A DNA stretch of 7,890 nucleotides from an uncultured Clostridia bacterium (GCA_947627825.1 CANQXO010000062.1:1-7890), one strand, 5' to 3'. Numbered from the stretch's first letter, positions 1-6,121 are shown. Program-made: numbers and translations. Notes: generated by a model not told the origin, from the letters alone.

Positions 1-27
1 TTATATTGTTTTTCAATGATTTTTAAT

Positions 28-53
28 AAAAAAGGAGAGCATTGCTCCCCTTA
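28..53 (-). terminator. Rho-independent terminator of the 66-605 gene
   Basis: On the minus strand an 8-bp stem (positions 44-51 with 33-40) closes a 3-nt AAT loop and is followed by a run of U (plus-strand A at 28-33). The stem contains one G-U pair when read on the minus strand, which becomes an A-C mismatch on the plus strand. The structure therefore favours minus-strand termination, just downstream of the stop codon of the 179-aa gene. Confidence 0.85.
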
Positions 54-65
54 GTTAATTTGAAC

Positions 66-605
66 TTATTTCATTACTTTGACCCAGTGCGATGCCGAAC
101 TTTTGAAAAAGGTCTTGATGGATACCGGTATCCCCCAGTACTCTTTAGGATTATCCGCAAAAGGCAGGCATTTAAGCAAAGTATTTGTTTCAACTACCAT
201 CCTTTCTTGTGCAGACTTAAAGGACTGTAGGCCCAGTTCCAGACGATACTTATGGTTCTGTGAGATATCACGGTCGTAGAATACGAGGTTATAGTTTCCA
301 CCGCCTCCTTCAATGAAAATATAAAATCTGGTGTAGAACTTGAATTTGCATGTACACTTGCCGTCTTTGTTTTCAATGTAAAACTTTCCTCTGTCATTTT
401 CGTTAATGTCGAACAAATGGTACCTCTTTTGATGATTGTTTTCAGACTTCTTTTCTTTCCACCATCCCTGCGGGAGCAAAATAGATGTAATTGCTCCGCT
501 TGCGTTTTTAAACTCTGTGAATCCCATGGAATCAAAGAGACTTTTGGAAATGGAGTAATAGATTTTGCAGCCTACTGTGTCTATCTTCCGGTCGTCCAGT
601 AACAT
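66..605 (-). CDS. Hypothetical protein, 179 aa, atypically GC-rich
   Basis: I do not recognise this protein. It is 179 aa with no signal peptide and no membrane segment, so it is probably cytoplasmic. Visible features are aromatic, beta-strand-like stretches, a Cys-Thr-Cys at residues 84-86, a run of four glycines at 100-103 and a basic C-terminus (HWVKVMK). The start at 605 is preferred because AAAGGAG sits 9 nt upstream. An in-frame ATG at 662 lies at the predicted transcription start and has no ribosome site. The gene has its own consensus promoter and its own terminator, so it is a self-contained unit. About 42% of bases at 61-240 are G or C, against 20% at 1321-1380 in the next gene. This composition suggests horizontal acquisition. 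The reading frame is intact, with good start and stop signals. No function can be assigned from sequence alone. Confidence 0.85.
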   Translation of the reverse strand: MLLDDRKIDTVGCKIYYSISKSLFDSMGFTEFKNASGAITSILLPQGWWKEKKSENNHQKRYHLFDINENDRGKFYIENKDGKCTCKFKFYTRFYIFIEGGGGNYNLVFYDRDISQNHKYRLELGLQSFKSAQERMVVETNTLLKCLPFADNPKEYWGIPVSIKTFFKSSASHWVKVMK

Positions 606-614
606 AAGTTTCAA

Positions 615-621
615 CTCCTTT
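615..621 (-). promoter_or_regulatory. Ribosome binding site fixing the start at 605
   Basis: AAAGGAG on the minus strand lies 9 nt before the ATG at 605-603. It decides against the longer in-frame start at 662, which has no such site. Confidence 0.85.
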
Positions 622-668
622 AAAAGATTAAAGATTAATATAACTTGTCGAACTTCCAACATAAGCCT

Positions 669-697
669 ATATTACATCATTTTTGGCTATATGTCAA
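669..697 (-). promoter_or_regulatory. Consensus promoter of the 66-605 gene
   Basis: Minus-strand TTGACA (697-692), a 17-nt spacer and TAATAT (674-669) give a near-perfect vegetative (sigma-A type) promoter. The predicted start of transcription is near 662, leaving a leader of about 57 nt. The -35 box lies within the last codons of the upstream membrane-protein gene, which ends at 677, and the -10 box lies just beyond its stop. Confidence 0.8.
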
Positions 698-2419
698 CTT
701 TTTGTTATAAAAAATTATTACAAAAAATATTATTAAAGATATAATACTAACTAAAAGTGATATTTTCATTAACATACTTCCTGTATACGAAATGCTTACA
801 GACAAAGGCTTATTTGTATTAACTTGCTGAATGTCAGTAGCTGCAACATTTTCAGCATTTTGATAATTTGCACTTTCTATATTATTTTGATTAATTTTTA
901 TTTGACAAAAACCGTTCTCTGATTCAGTAATATCTACTTTTTCTCCATCTACTAAAGCCTGATATCCAATGTAAAAGATGTATGGTAACTCTATTGTTCC
1001 AGTACCAACAGCTTCAAAACTACAATTAGTTTTATTCTTTACAAAGTTAGTAATTTGTACGACTCCATCTAACACAATTGGAACATCTTCCCTAGTAACA
1101 ATATAATCTCTATTTTCAAAAGCTTTATTTGGTAAATATTCAAAACTTGCACAACCGGCATGAACTCTACCGGTATTTTCAGTAACAGGAATTCCTTTAA
1201 TTAGGTCATTTTCATCAATATATTTATTAGAAAAATCAATATTTTTTGTAATAGGAATAAGCAAATCTGCCATCAAACAAACAATCACAATCGTTGGAAA
1301 CAGTGTAAACTTTTTAAAACAAAATCCTAAATTTAAACTTGCAATAACTATTAAGAAAAATGAACTAAACTCTAATAATCTAAAAGAAAATTGCATCATT
1401 TTTAATATATTAGGAAATTTCTCAAATGGTATAAAATTTAAAGTTAAAATAGTTGAAATTAAACCAAAAACTAAAAATAAAATATAATTTTTCTTATCAT
1501 CTATTTTTTTGTAAGTAGAAAAAGTAAGGATTATTCCAGCAATAACCGGAAGTCCAATAAAATATGCCATTCTATTATCTTTCATAATCAACAACTCTTG
1601 TGGCTCGACTTTAAGATTTGTTAATACATTTTCTCTTACCATATAGTCTGTGTTAAAAACCTCATAATTAGTTGCAAATCTACTTTCAAGAAGCGGTACC
1701 CAATAAAAAGCTGTAACTAAAAGAGCAACTAATAAATTAAAAAATAAGGACTTCAATTCATTAAATTTAATTTTTTTAATATTTATTAATAAATAAAAGG
1801 CGCAAAAAATTGCAGTATATAACGAAATCAAAGTATGAGTTAGTAATAGACCTATTGTTCCAAAAGCTAATATATAACTTTTTTTATTTTGATTAACAAT
1901 TGTATATAAACCATTAAAAATTATCGGTATAAAAACAAAAGATGCAAGTTCAGCAACAGCTACTCTAATATACGAGTCAGTTAATCTATATGGAGCCATA
2001 ATATATAAAGAAGCGGATAAAACAGAAATTAAATTTTTCCTATTATCATCTATATCTTTTTCCTGCAATATTTTTTCCATGAAAAAGTACATTGAATATC
2101 CTGAAGCAATTGAAATGAAAAACATGAAAATTCTAATACAATTGCTAAAAGAAAAGCCAAAAATTCTAAATACTAAAGGCAAAAAGGCTGTAAGTGGACT
2201 ATAAAATAAATTCCACGAATAGCCAAAACCATTACAAAGATTTTGCATTATAACTGGAAAAATACTACCACCCTTTAGTGTTCTTAAAGTTTCAATAAGC
2301 CTTACAATATGCTGAATTCCATCATCATATTGTACATTAAAATTAAATAGCGGTATTGAAATAAAAACAGATGATAAAAATATAAATAAAAATGCAGTTA
2401 AATTCTTTTTATTTTTCAA
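677..2419 (-). CDS. Polytopic membrane protein, YfhO/PTPS-related family (probable GT-C glycosyltransferase), second paralog
   Basis: This is a 580-aa multi-spanning membrane protein, probably with about ten to twelve helices. The first helix (about residues 7-27) leads into an outside loop with an acidic pair (D32, D33), H37 and R40, then GFGYSWN (64-70) and APYR (142-145) with R152 and E157 following. This layout matches the '6-pyruvoyl-tetrahydropterin synthase-related' membrane family, a name inherited from annotation rather than from an enzymatic link. It resembles YfhO-type GT-C proteins, which move sugars from lipid carriers onto envelope polymers outside the cell. The C-terminal part (about 460-545) looks like a beta-rich extracellular domain with LPYIFY.GY, followed by a final helix. 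I chose the TTG start at 2419 because GAGGAG lies 6 nt upstream and the TTG overlaps the upstream stop codon, implying translational coupling. An ATG at 2455 exists but would overlap the upstream gene by 40 nt. Family assignment is fairly sure; substrate unknown. Confidence 0.8.
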   Translation of the reverse strand: MKNKKNLTAFLFIFLSSVFISIPLFNFNVQYDDGIQHIVRLIETLRTLKGGSIFPVIMQNLCNGFGYSWNLFYSPLTAFLPLVFRIFGFSFSNCIRIFMFFISIASGYSMYFFMEKILQEKDIDDNRKNLISVLSASLYIMAPYRLTDSYIRVAVAELASFVFIPIIFNGLYTIVNQNKKSYILAFGTIGLLLTHTLISLYTAIFCAFYLLINIKKIKFNELKSLFFNLLVALLVTAFYWVPLLESRFATNYEVFNTDYMVRENVLTNLKVEPQELLIMKDNRMAYFIGLPVIAGIILTFSTYKKIDDKKNYILFLVFGLISTILTLNFIPFEKFPNILKMMQFSFRLLEFSSFFLIVIASLNLGFCFKKFTLFPTIVIVCLMADLLIPITKNIDFSNKYIDENDLIKGIPVTENTGRVHAGCASFEYLPNKAFENRDYIVTREDVPIVLDGVVQITNFVKNKTNCSFEAVGTGTIELPYIFYIGYQALVDGEKVDITESENGFCQIKINQNNIESANYQNAENVAATDIQQVNTNKPLSVSISYTGSMLMKISLLVSIISLIIFFVIIFYNKKLTYSQK

Positions 2420-4074
2420 TTTTTTCTCCTCTTTACAATTAAATAAGTAATGCATAATATTAAAGTAACACCAGAAATCACATATCCTGCTTTTTCGAAA
2501 GCAGTACCAGTGTATTTTACAGTAACAGTACCGTTTTCCGTTAGATTTATCTCAATCATTCCATTTTTAGACTGAGTATATTTGATTTTACTGTCGTTCA
2601 ATTTTATTGTATATCCATGATAATAAATGTAAGGTAATTCAAGTGTATCATTGCTTACATTAGAAACAGTAAAACTTAAGTTTAAATCATTTTTAACTTC
2701 ATTTTCAATTGTAGCATTACCATCAAGTATTAAAACCTTATTTTCTCTATTTTGTATATAATCCAAAGCTTGATCTGCATTTAAAGGTAAATATTCTCTA
2801 TTAACTTGATATGGAGATATCTTATCAGATGTAATTAACATATTCTCATATATTTTCTCTTCACTTAAATTTCCGTCACTAAAATATCTTAGAGTTATGC
2901 CTGTTCCACATAAAATTATAACTATAATTATAGTAGTTGGTAAAACATTTTTAATATCTTTTAGCATTTCAGATATTGCCATTATATTGCAAGCACAAAC
3001 ATATGAAATAAAGAAAATAAAGAATCCTTCAAGTCTCCATGCAAATTGAACAATAGTCAAAAAACTTGGAAGCAAAACCCATGGGAAAATTTTAGTACAC
3101 ATCCATAGTGATATTAATCCAAATACTAAAAATATTGTATATTCCGAATTATCTTTTAATTTCTTAAATGTAAATATAGTCAAAATAAGTGTAAATAAAA
3201 TAACTATTCCTATAGAAAAAACTATTTCTTGATTTCCAAATTCAGATGCTAGAAAATCTTTAAATCCAAGACCAGTTGAAAATACTGCTCTACCTGTTGT
3301 ATTCATTATTTCACCATTGAAAATAGTATAGTTTCCACTTAATTTATGTTCAAGAATCGGTATCCAATAAAAAGCTGTAATAGCAATAATAATGATTAAA
3401 TCAATTAATATGTCTTTAATAAGTATTTTATTTATTTTCTTATAATTAATTAATAAATATGATAATGCAAAAACCGATACATAAATTGTAGTAATTGTAT
3501 GAGACAATATTAAGCCTACTGCCCCAATAATAATTAAAATATTTTTCTTTCTATTGCTATTTAAAATTTCATATAATCCTTGAAAAACGAGTGGAATAAA
3601 TATAAACGATGTATATTCTCCAACAGCATTTCTTGAATAAATATTAGTTATCTTGTAAGGGGCAGATATATATATTAAAGCTGATATAATAGCAAGTAAT
3701 TTTTTATTTGATATTTTATTCACAAAATTATACATGGTAACGCCAGATAATATAATTGTAAGTAATGTATAAAATTTTAGTCCCATAATATTAGAATTAA
3801 AAATAAATGAAAATAAAATTGGTATATATGTAGTAATTGGTCCATAAAAAATGTTTAATGCATATCCAAAGCCCATCATGTGGTTAGGGCTAATTAGGCA
3901 TGGAAATATATTATTAAGTAACAATTCTTTTATGGCTGTAATTCTAATAATGTGAATTCTAGCTTCATTAAAATCTGCTAAATTAAGTCTGAAAAAATTA
4001 AATGAAAATAATAATGATGCAAATAATATAATAAAATAAGGTATATATTTGTTTGATTTAATCTTTTTTAACAT
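2416..4074 (-). CDS. Polytopic membrane protein, YfhO/PTPS-related family (probable GT-C glycosyltransferase), first paralog
   Basis: This 552-aa multi-spanning protein is a clear paralog of its downstream partner, with the same order of blocks. These are E37...H41..R44 in the first outside loop, GFGY (68-71) followed by N.FYGP, SALIYISAPYK (131-141), R148 and E153, a Ser-His-Thr at 191-193, and AFYWIPILEH in mid-protein. A beta-rich extracellular tail with LPYIYYHGY precedes a last helix ending KRRKN. Known YfhO-like and PTPS-related proteins are thought to be envelope glycosyltransferases using lipid-linked sugars; that role here is inference. The start at 4074 has AAAGGA 8 nt upstream. The in-frame ATG at 4092 lacks a ribosome site. 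It probably forms one transcript with the next gene. Whether transcription enters from the promoter at 4346-4374, through the hairpin at 4119-4150, or from a local promoter is unclear. Confidence 0.82.
   Translation of the reverse strand: MLKKIKSNKYIPYFIILFASLLFSFNFFRLNLADFNEARIHIIRITAIKELLLNNIFPCLISPNHMMGFGYALNIFYGPITTYIPILFSFIFNSNIMGLKFYTLLTIILSGVTMYNFVNKISNKKLLAIISALIYISAPYKITNIYSRNAVGEYTSFIFIPLVFQGLYEILNSNRKKNILIIIGAVGLILSHTITTIYVSVFALSYLLINYKKINKILIKDILIDLIIIIAITAFYWIPILEHKLSGNYTIFNGEIMNTTGRAVFSTGLGFKDFLASEFGNQEIVFSIGIVILFTLILTIFTFKKLKDNSEYTIFLVFGLISLWMCTKIFPWVLLPSFLTIVQFAWRLEGFFIFFISYVCACNIMAISEMLKDIKNVLPTTIIIVIILCGTGITLRYFSDGNLSEEKIYENMLITSDKISPYQVNREYLPLNADQALDYIQNRENKVLILDGNATIENEVKNDLNLSFTVSNVSNDTLELPYIYYHGYTIKLNDSKIKYTQSKNGMIEINLTENGTVTVKYTGTAFEKAGYVISGVTLILCITYLIVKRRKN
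2426..2431 (-). promoter_or_regulatory. Ribosome binding site for a TTG start coupled to the upstream stop
   Basis: GAGGAG on the minus strand is 6 nt before TTG (2419-2417). The TTG shares two bases with the TGA stop (2418-2416) of the preceding gene, so a ribosome finishing the first protein can restart on the second. Confidence 0.8.
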
Positions 4075-4082
4075 CTCTCTTT

Positions 4083-4088
4083 TCCTTT
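4083..4088 (-). promoter_or_regulatory. Ribosome binding site fixing the start at 4074
   Basis: AAAGGA on the minus strand lies 8 nt before the ATG at 4074-4072. It falls inside the region that would be coding if the ATG at 4092 were used, which argues for the shorter protein. Confidence 0.75.
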
Positions 4089-4109
4089 GCATTTATTTTT
4101 ATCTATAAA

Positions 4110-4150
4110 CAATAAAATATGGACTGATTATTATTTTTATATCAGCCCAT
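4110..4150 (-). terminator. Hairpin after the 54-aa gene: terminator or attenuator
   Basis: A 10-bp stem (4141-4150 with 4119-4128) has one G-U pair on the minus strand, an A-C mismatch on the plus strand, and a 12-nt AT-only loop. It is followed on the minus strand by the U-rich but interrupted sequence ATTTTATTG. It lies 5 nt after the stop of the small gene and 36 nt before the AAAGGA of the next. The broken U-tract suggests partial termination, which would lower expression of the two large membrane proteins relative to the small peptide. Confidence 0.6.
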
Positions 4151-4154
4151 TTAA

Positions 4155-4319
4155 TTATTTTTCATTATTTTGTACTGTATCCTTCTTACTTGATAAATAG
4201 TCAAATGTTGCTTGTAATTCGTCTTGTAATGAGTTTCTTTTGACAAGCTTAGTTACTATATTAAAAAGGCAAGCTACAATTAAAATTACAAAAAGTAATT
4301 TCTTCCATATCTTTCCCAT
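4155..4319 (-). CDS. Small single-span membrane peptide or lipoprotein, 54 aa
   Basis: This 54-aa gene is easy to miss because of its length. The protein begins MGKIWKK, then has a hydrophobic stretch (about residues 8-22) and a charged, helix-prone tail (KRNSLQDELQATFDYLSSKK). It could be a bitopic membrane peptide. Residues 14-17 (I-V-A-C) also satisfy a lipobox, so a short lipoprotein is possible, though hydrophobic residues continue after Cys17, which is less typical. A GAGG ribosome site lies 8 nt upstream of the ATG, and a consensus promoter lies just before that. It is followed by a hairpin and then the two YfhO-like membrane proteins. The position suggests a partner or accessory peptide for them, but this is only inferred from adjacency. 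I do not recognise the family. Confidence 0.72.
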   Translation of the reverse strand: MGKIWKKLLFVILIVACLFNIVTKLVKRNSLQDELQATFDYLSSKKDTVQNNEK

Positions 4320-4345
4320 ATTTCTTCCCTCTTTCCTACAATATA

Positions 4346-4374
4346 ATTATAGAAAATTTATTAATTTTTGTCAA
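4346..4374 (-). promoter_or_regulatory. Consensus promoter for the small peptide and membrane-protein unit
   Basis: Minus-strand TTGACA (4374-4369), a 17-nt spacer and TATAAT (4351-4346) match the vegetative consensus exactly. Transcription should start near 4339, about 20 nt before the ATG of the 54-aa gene. Confidence 0.85.
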
Positions 4375-4435
4375 TATTATTTTAACTATTAATATTTATT
4401 TTACATTCTATAGTATAAGAAATATAGAAAATTAT

Positions 4436-5785
4436 TTATTTTTTATTTTCAATAATATATTTATGAAATGAGGTCGTAACATCATAATTAGCTTGAACTT
4501 CAGTACTACTCAAACTTTTATTATATACCCTTAAGGCATAACATAAACCTTTTAAATAACACCAATTATGTGTATAACCCTCTGTTGACCTTCCTAGTTC
4601 AATATATTTAAAATATTGTTTTGCAAATGTTACAAAGTCTTCATAAACAGCCTTGCTAAACCATCCTGATGATTCACTTTTTTCTCCATCAATAAATACA
4701 TATATTGACTGTGTTATTCTTTCATTTTCATTATTATCAAATGATATTGCAAAATATACATCTTTATTAAGAATATCTCCAATTATTTTAGTTTGATTCC
4801 AAGGATTGTCAACTTGTGGCCATTCACCATACTCTCGACTTTTGAAATTATCGCAACGAACAGGTTCAAATAATCTATAGCTTATATATTGATTATCATA
4901 ATAATAATATAGTAGTCGTGCATCACACTGCAAATCATAATTTCCTTCCCAAAAACTAAATAAGCCAGAAATAAGTTTCTCGTTTCTTGTTGCTGTTAGA
5001 AAATCTGTAATTTTTCCATAGAACTCAAATGTCAATCCATTCGAAAAATCAAATCCATTTTCATTATATATTTCTATATAATTGTTTCCATTAAATTTAA
5101 AGGCTCCTGTATTTTCATCAATATACTCGTTTATATTAGTTGACTTTTGTCTGTCATATCCACTAAATTCTGCAACATTTTTTCCTTCTTCTAAATTATA
5201 AGCTGCTAGCCTTTTTTCATGAGTATCATATTGAGTATCATCAAAATAATATAAAGTTGCATTATCTCCCCATGAAGATTTATCTAAACTTACATTGGCT
5301 GAATCTAAATTATATATTGGATTTTCTATAGCTATGGTAGATTTATAATTAAAGTTATCATAAGTATTTGATTCTAATTCTTTTATTTCACCAGTTTCAT
5401 AATTTATAAGCCAGTTATTTTTGGCTTTGCCATATCCTTCTATTTCTGTCCCTTTTTCTACATAATTCCATCCTGTTCCATAAGTCGTGTTATCACTTTT
5501 TTCTACTATTATATCCCATGTACTTCCATTTTTTAAGTTTCTATCAGATAAAGATTTGCCTAATTTATAATTATCTTTTTCAGTATTTGCGGCTAAATTA
5601 TATGAAGTCATAGATAAAGCTAATGCCTCATTTTCAACTTCTTGTTCATATATATCTACGGTTTGTTTAGACTTTTTTATTAAACCATTATCCCCAAGAG
5701 TTATTCGTAAAGTAACTCCTGCTAATATTAACATAATTATTATTGTTATTACAAGTGCAACTAGCGTTATACCTCTATTTTTCAT
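4436..5785 (-). CDS. Pilin-like surface protein with C-terminal LamG-like domain
   Basis: This 449-aa protein starts MKNRG and continues ITLVALVITIIIMLILAG, the class III (type IV pilin-like) signal common in Clostridia, with predicted cleavage after Gly5. The mature +5 residue is Ala10 rather than the usual Glu. A short helical region (to about 60) precedes a middle part with a W.NY.TGE-like pattern (about 124-133). Residues about 205-435 look like a concanavalin/LamG fold: FNGNNYIEI (231-239), a central run of aromatic strands, and the typical closing ALRVYNKSLSSTEV (417-430). It is probably exported and surface-anchored or assembled by a prepilin peptidase system, with the LamG part binding a glycan or protein. 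No peptidase or assembly ATPase is in the window. AAAGGAG at 5794-5800 lies 8 nt before the ATG, directly after a long hairpin. A 50-aa coding neighbour is absent, so the gene appears to stand alone. Alternative: a minor pilin or adhesin. Confidence 0.83.
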   Translation of the reverse strand: MKNRGITLVALVITIIIMLILAGVTLRITLGDNGLIKKSKQTVDIYEQEVENEALALSMTSYNLAANTEKDNYKLGKSLSDRNLKNGSTWDIIVEKSDNTTYGTGWNYVEKGTEIEGYGKAKNNWLINYETGEIKELESNTYDNFNYKSTIAIENPIYNLDSANVSLDKSSWGDNATLYYFDDTQYDTHEKRLAAYNLEEGKNVAEFSGYDRQKSTNINEYIDENTGAFKFNGNNYIEIYNENGFDFSNGLTFEFYGKITDFLTATRNEKLISGLFSFWEGNYDLQCDARLLYYYYDNQYISYRLFEPVRCDNFKSREYGEWPQVDNPWNQTKIIGDILNKDVYFAISFDNNENERITQSIYVFIDGEKSESSGWFSKAVYEDFVTFAKQYFKYIELGRSTEGYTHNWCYLKGLCYALRVYNKSLSSTEVQANYDVTTSFHKYIIENKK

Positions 5786-5800
5786 AGTTTCTACTCCTTT

Positions 5801-5840
5801 GTAAACTTTCTTTAATCTTTTTGCTTAAAGAAAAGTTTAC
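5801..5840 (-). promoter_or_regulatory. Leader hairpin abutting the pilin-like gene's ribosome site
   Basis: Arms 5801-5814 and 5826-5840 are complementary over 14 pairs with a single-base bulge, around an 11-nt loop. On the minus strand the stem ends at 5801 and the AAAGGAG begins at 5800 with no gap. There is no U-tract, so it is not a terminator. It may stabilise the mRNA 5' end or affect ribosome access. Confidence 0.65.
5809..5833. repeat. 25-bp inverted repeat element, left copy
   Basis: This copy matches the reverse complement of 5987-6011 at 24 of 25 positions, differing only at 5816 versus 6004. Each copy is itself a near-palindrome with a five-base homopolymer loop; the loop (T here, A in the right copy) shows that the copies are in inverted orientation. 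The copies are separated by 153 bp. Confidence 0.85.
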
Positions 5841-5868
5841 AATTCCTGCAATCCATATATCTCATGCG

Positions 5869-5879
5869 TTACAAGAATA
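5869..5879. repeat. 11-bp inner inverted repeat, left half
   Basis: TTACAAGAATA here is an exact reverse complement of 5938-5948. The midpoint of this pair (5908.5) almost coincides with that of the outer 25-bp pair (5910), so the two inverted repeats are concentric. The right half contains the -35 box of the plus-strand promoter, so it could be a regulator half-site. Confidence 0.6.
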
Positions 5880-5937
5880 TTTTAAATAAAAAAATAACAA
5901 AATAAATTAATAAAACTAAACGAGATTTTTAACTATT

Positions 5938-5948
5938 TATTCTTGTAA
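5938..5948. repeat. 11-bp inner inverted repeat, right half
   Basis: TATTCTTGTAA is the exact reverse complement of 5869-5879. It overlaps the TTGTAA -35 box at 5943-5948. Confidence 0.6.
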
Positions 5949-5971
5949 TTTCAATTAAATATTGCTATAAT
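5943..5971 (+). promoter_or_regulatory. Plus-strand promoter reading toward the vanW-like gene
   Basis: TTGTAA (5943-5948), a 17-nt spacer and TATAAT (5966-5971) preceded by TGC (an extended -10) make a good vegetative promoter. Transcription would start near 5978. It lies inside the segment flanked by the 25-bp inverted repeats and only about 11 nt before a terminator-like hairpin. Confidence 0.7.
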
Positions 5972-5986
5972 TACATTATATAATTT

Positions 5987-6011
5987 TTTCTTTAAGCAAA
6001 AAGCTTAAAGA
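5987..6011. repeat. 25-bp inverted repeat element, right copy
   Basis: This is the inverted copy of 5809-5833 with one mismatch (C6004 against T5816). In this copy the internal palindrome is perfect: nine pairs with an AAAAA loop. Confidence 0.85.
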
Positions 6012-6018
6012 TTTTTTT
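5989..6018 (+). terminator. Terminator-like hairpin in the vanW-like leader
   Basis: A perfect 9-bp stem (TCTTTAAGC at 5989-5997 with GCTTAAAGA at 6003-6011) has an AAAAA loop and is followed by seven T at 6012-6018. In form it is a textbook intrinsic terminator on the plus strand. No plus-strand gene lies upstream within the window, so it would stop transcripts from the nearby promoter soon after initiation and may act as an attenuator for the gene at 6122. Confidence 0.7.
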
Positions 6019-6121
6019 ATTGATAGAAAATTTAATTATCAGTAAAAAGTCATGTATATATTTCTCCAATTTGCAAAAAATACATTTATTAAAACTTTTT
6101 ATTGAAAGGAATTCCAAATAC

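Larger units (their letters stand above)
5786..6121. other. 336-bp divergent regulatory region with nested inverted repeats
   Basis: No convincing gene lies here. It holds the ribosome site of the minus-strand pilin-like gene (5794-5800), a hairpin (5801-5840), a 25-bp element at 5809-5833 repeated inverted at 5987-6011, and an 11-bp inverted repeat at 5869-5879 and 5938-5948. It also holds a plus-strand promoter (5943-5971), a terminator-like hairpin (5989-6018) and the vanW-like ribosome site (AAAGGA at 6105-6110). A good minus-strand promoter for the pilin-like gene is not visible. The best is a weak TTGAAA (5954-5949), 17 nt, TAAAAA (5931-5926). Confidence 0.75.

Noticed and set aside
194..535. 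113-aa minus-strand reading frame overlapping the 179-aa gene
   Set aside because: It is an out-of-frame shadow inside a gene with better start signals, and its low-quality composition resembles no protein.
606..662. Longer N-terminus for the 179-aa protein starting at 662
   Set aside because: The ATG falls at the predicted transcription start and has no ribosome site, while AAAGGAG is placed 9 nt before the ATG at 605.
2420..2455. ATG start at 2455 for the second membrane protein
   Set aside because: It would overlap the upstream gene by 40 nt and lacks a ribosome site. GAGGAG and TTG at 2419 fit better, and the protein then starts with a normal basic stretch before the first helix.
4406..4429. 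Inverted repeat TTCTATA/TATAGAA after the pilin-like gene
   Set aside because: The stem is only seven AU-rich pairs and no U-tract follows on the minus strand, so it is not a convincing terminator.
6052..6105. 17-codon reading frame in the vanW-like leader, considered as a leader peptide
   Set aside because: There is no ribosome site before its ATG and no run of regulatory codons; it is the length expected by chance.
5786..6121. Known riboswitch (for example c-di-GMP, often found before clostridial pilin genes)
   Set aside because: I see no conserved aptamer core. The only structures are the AT-rich hairpins described.
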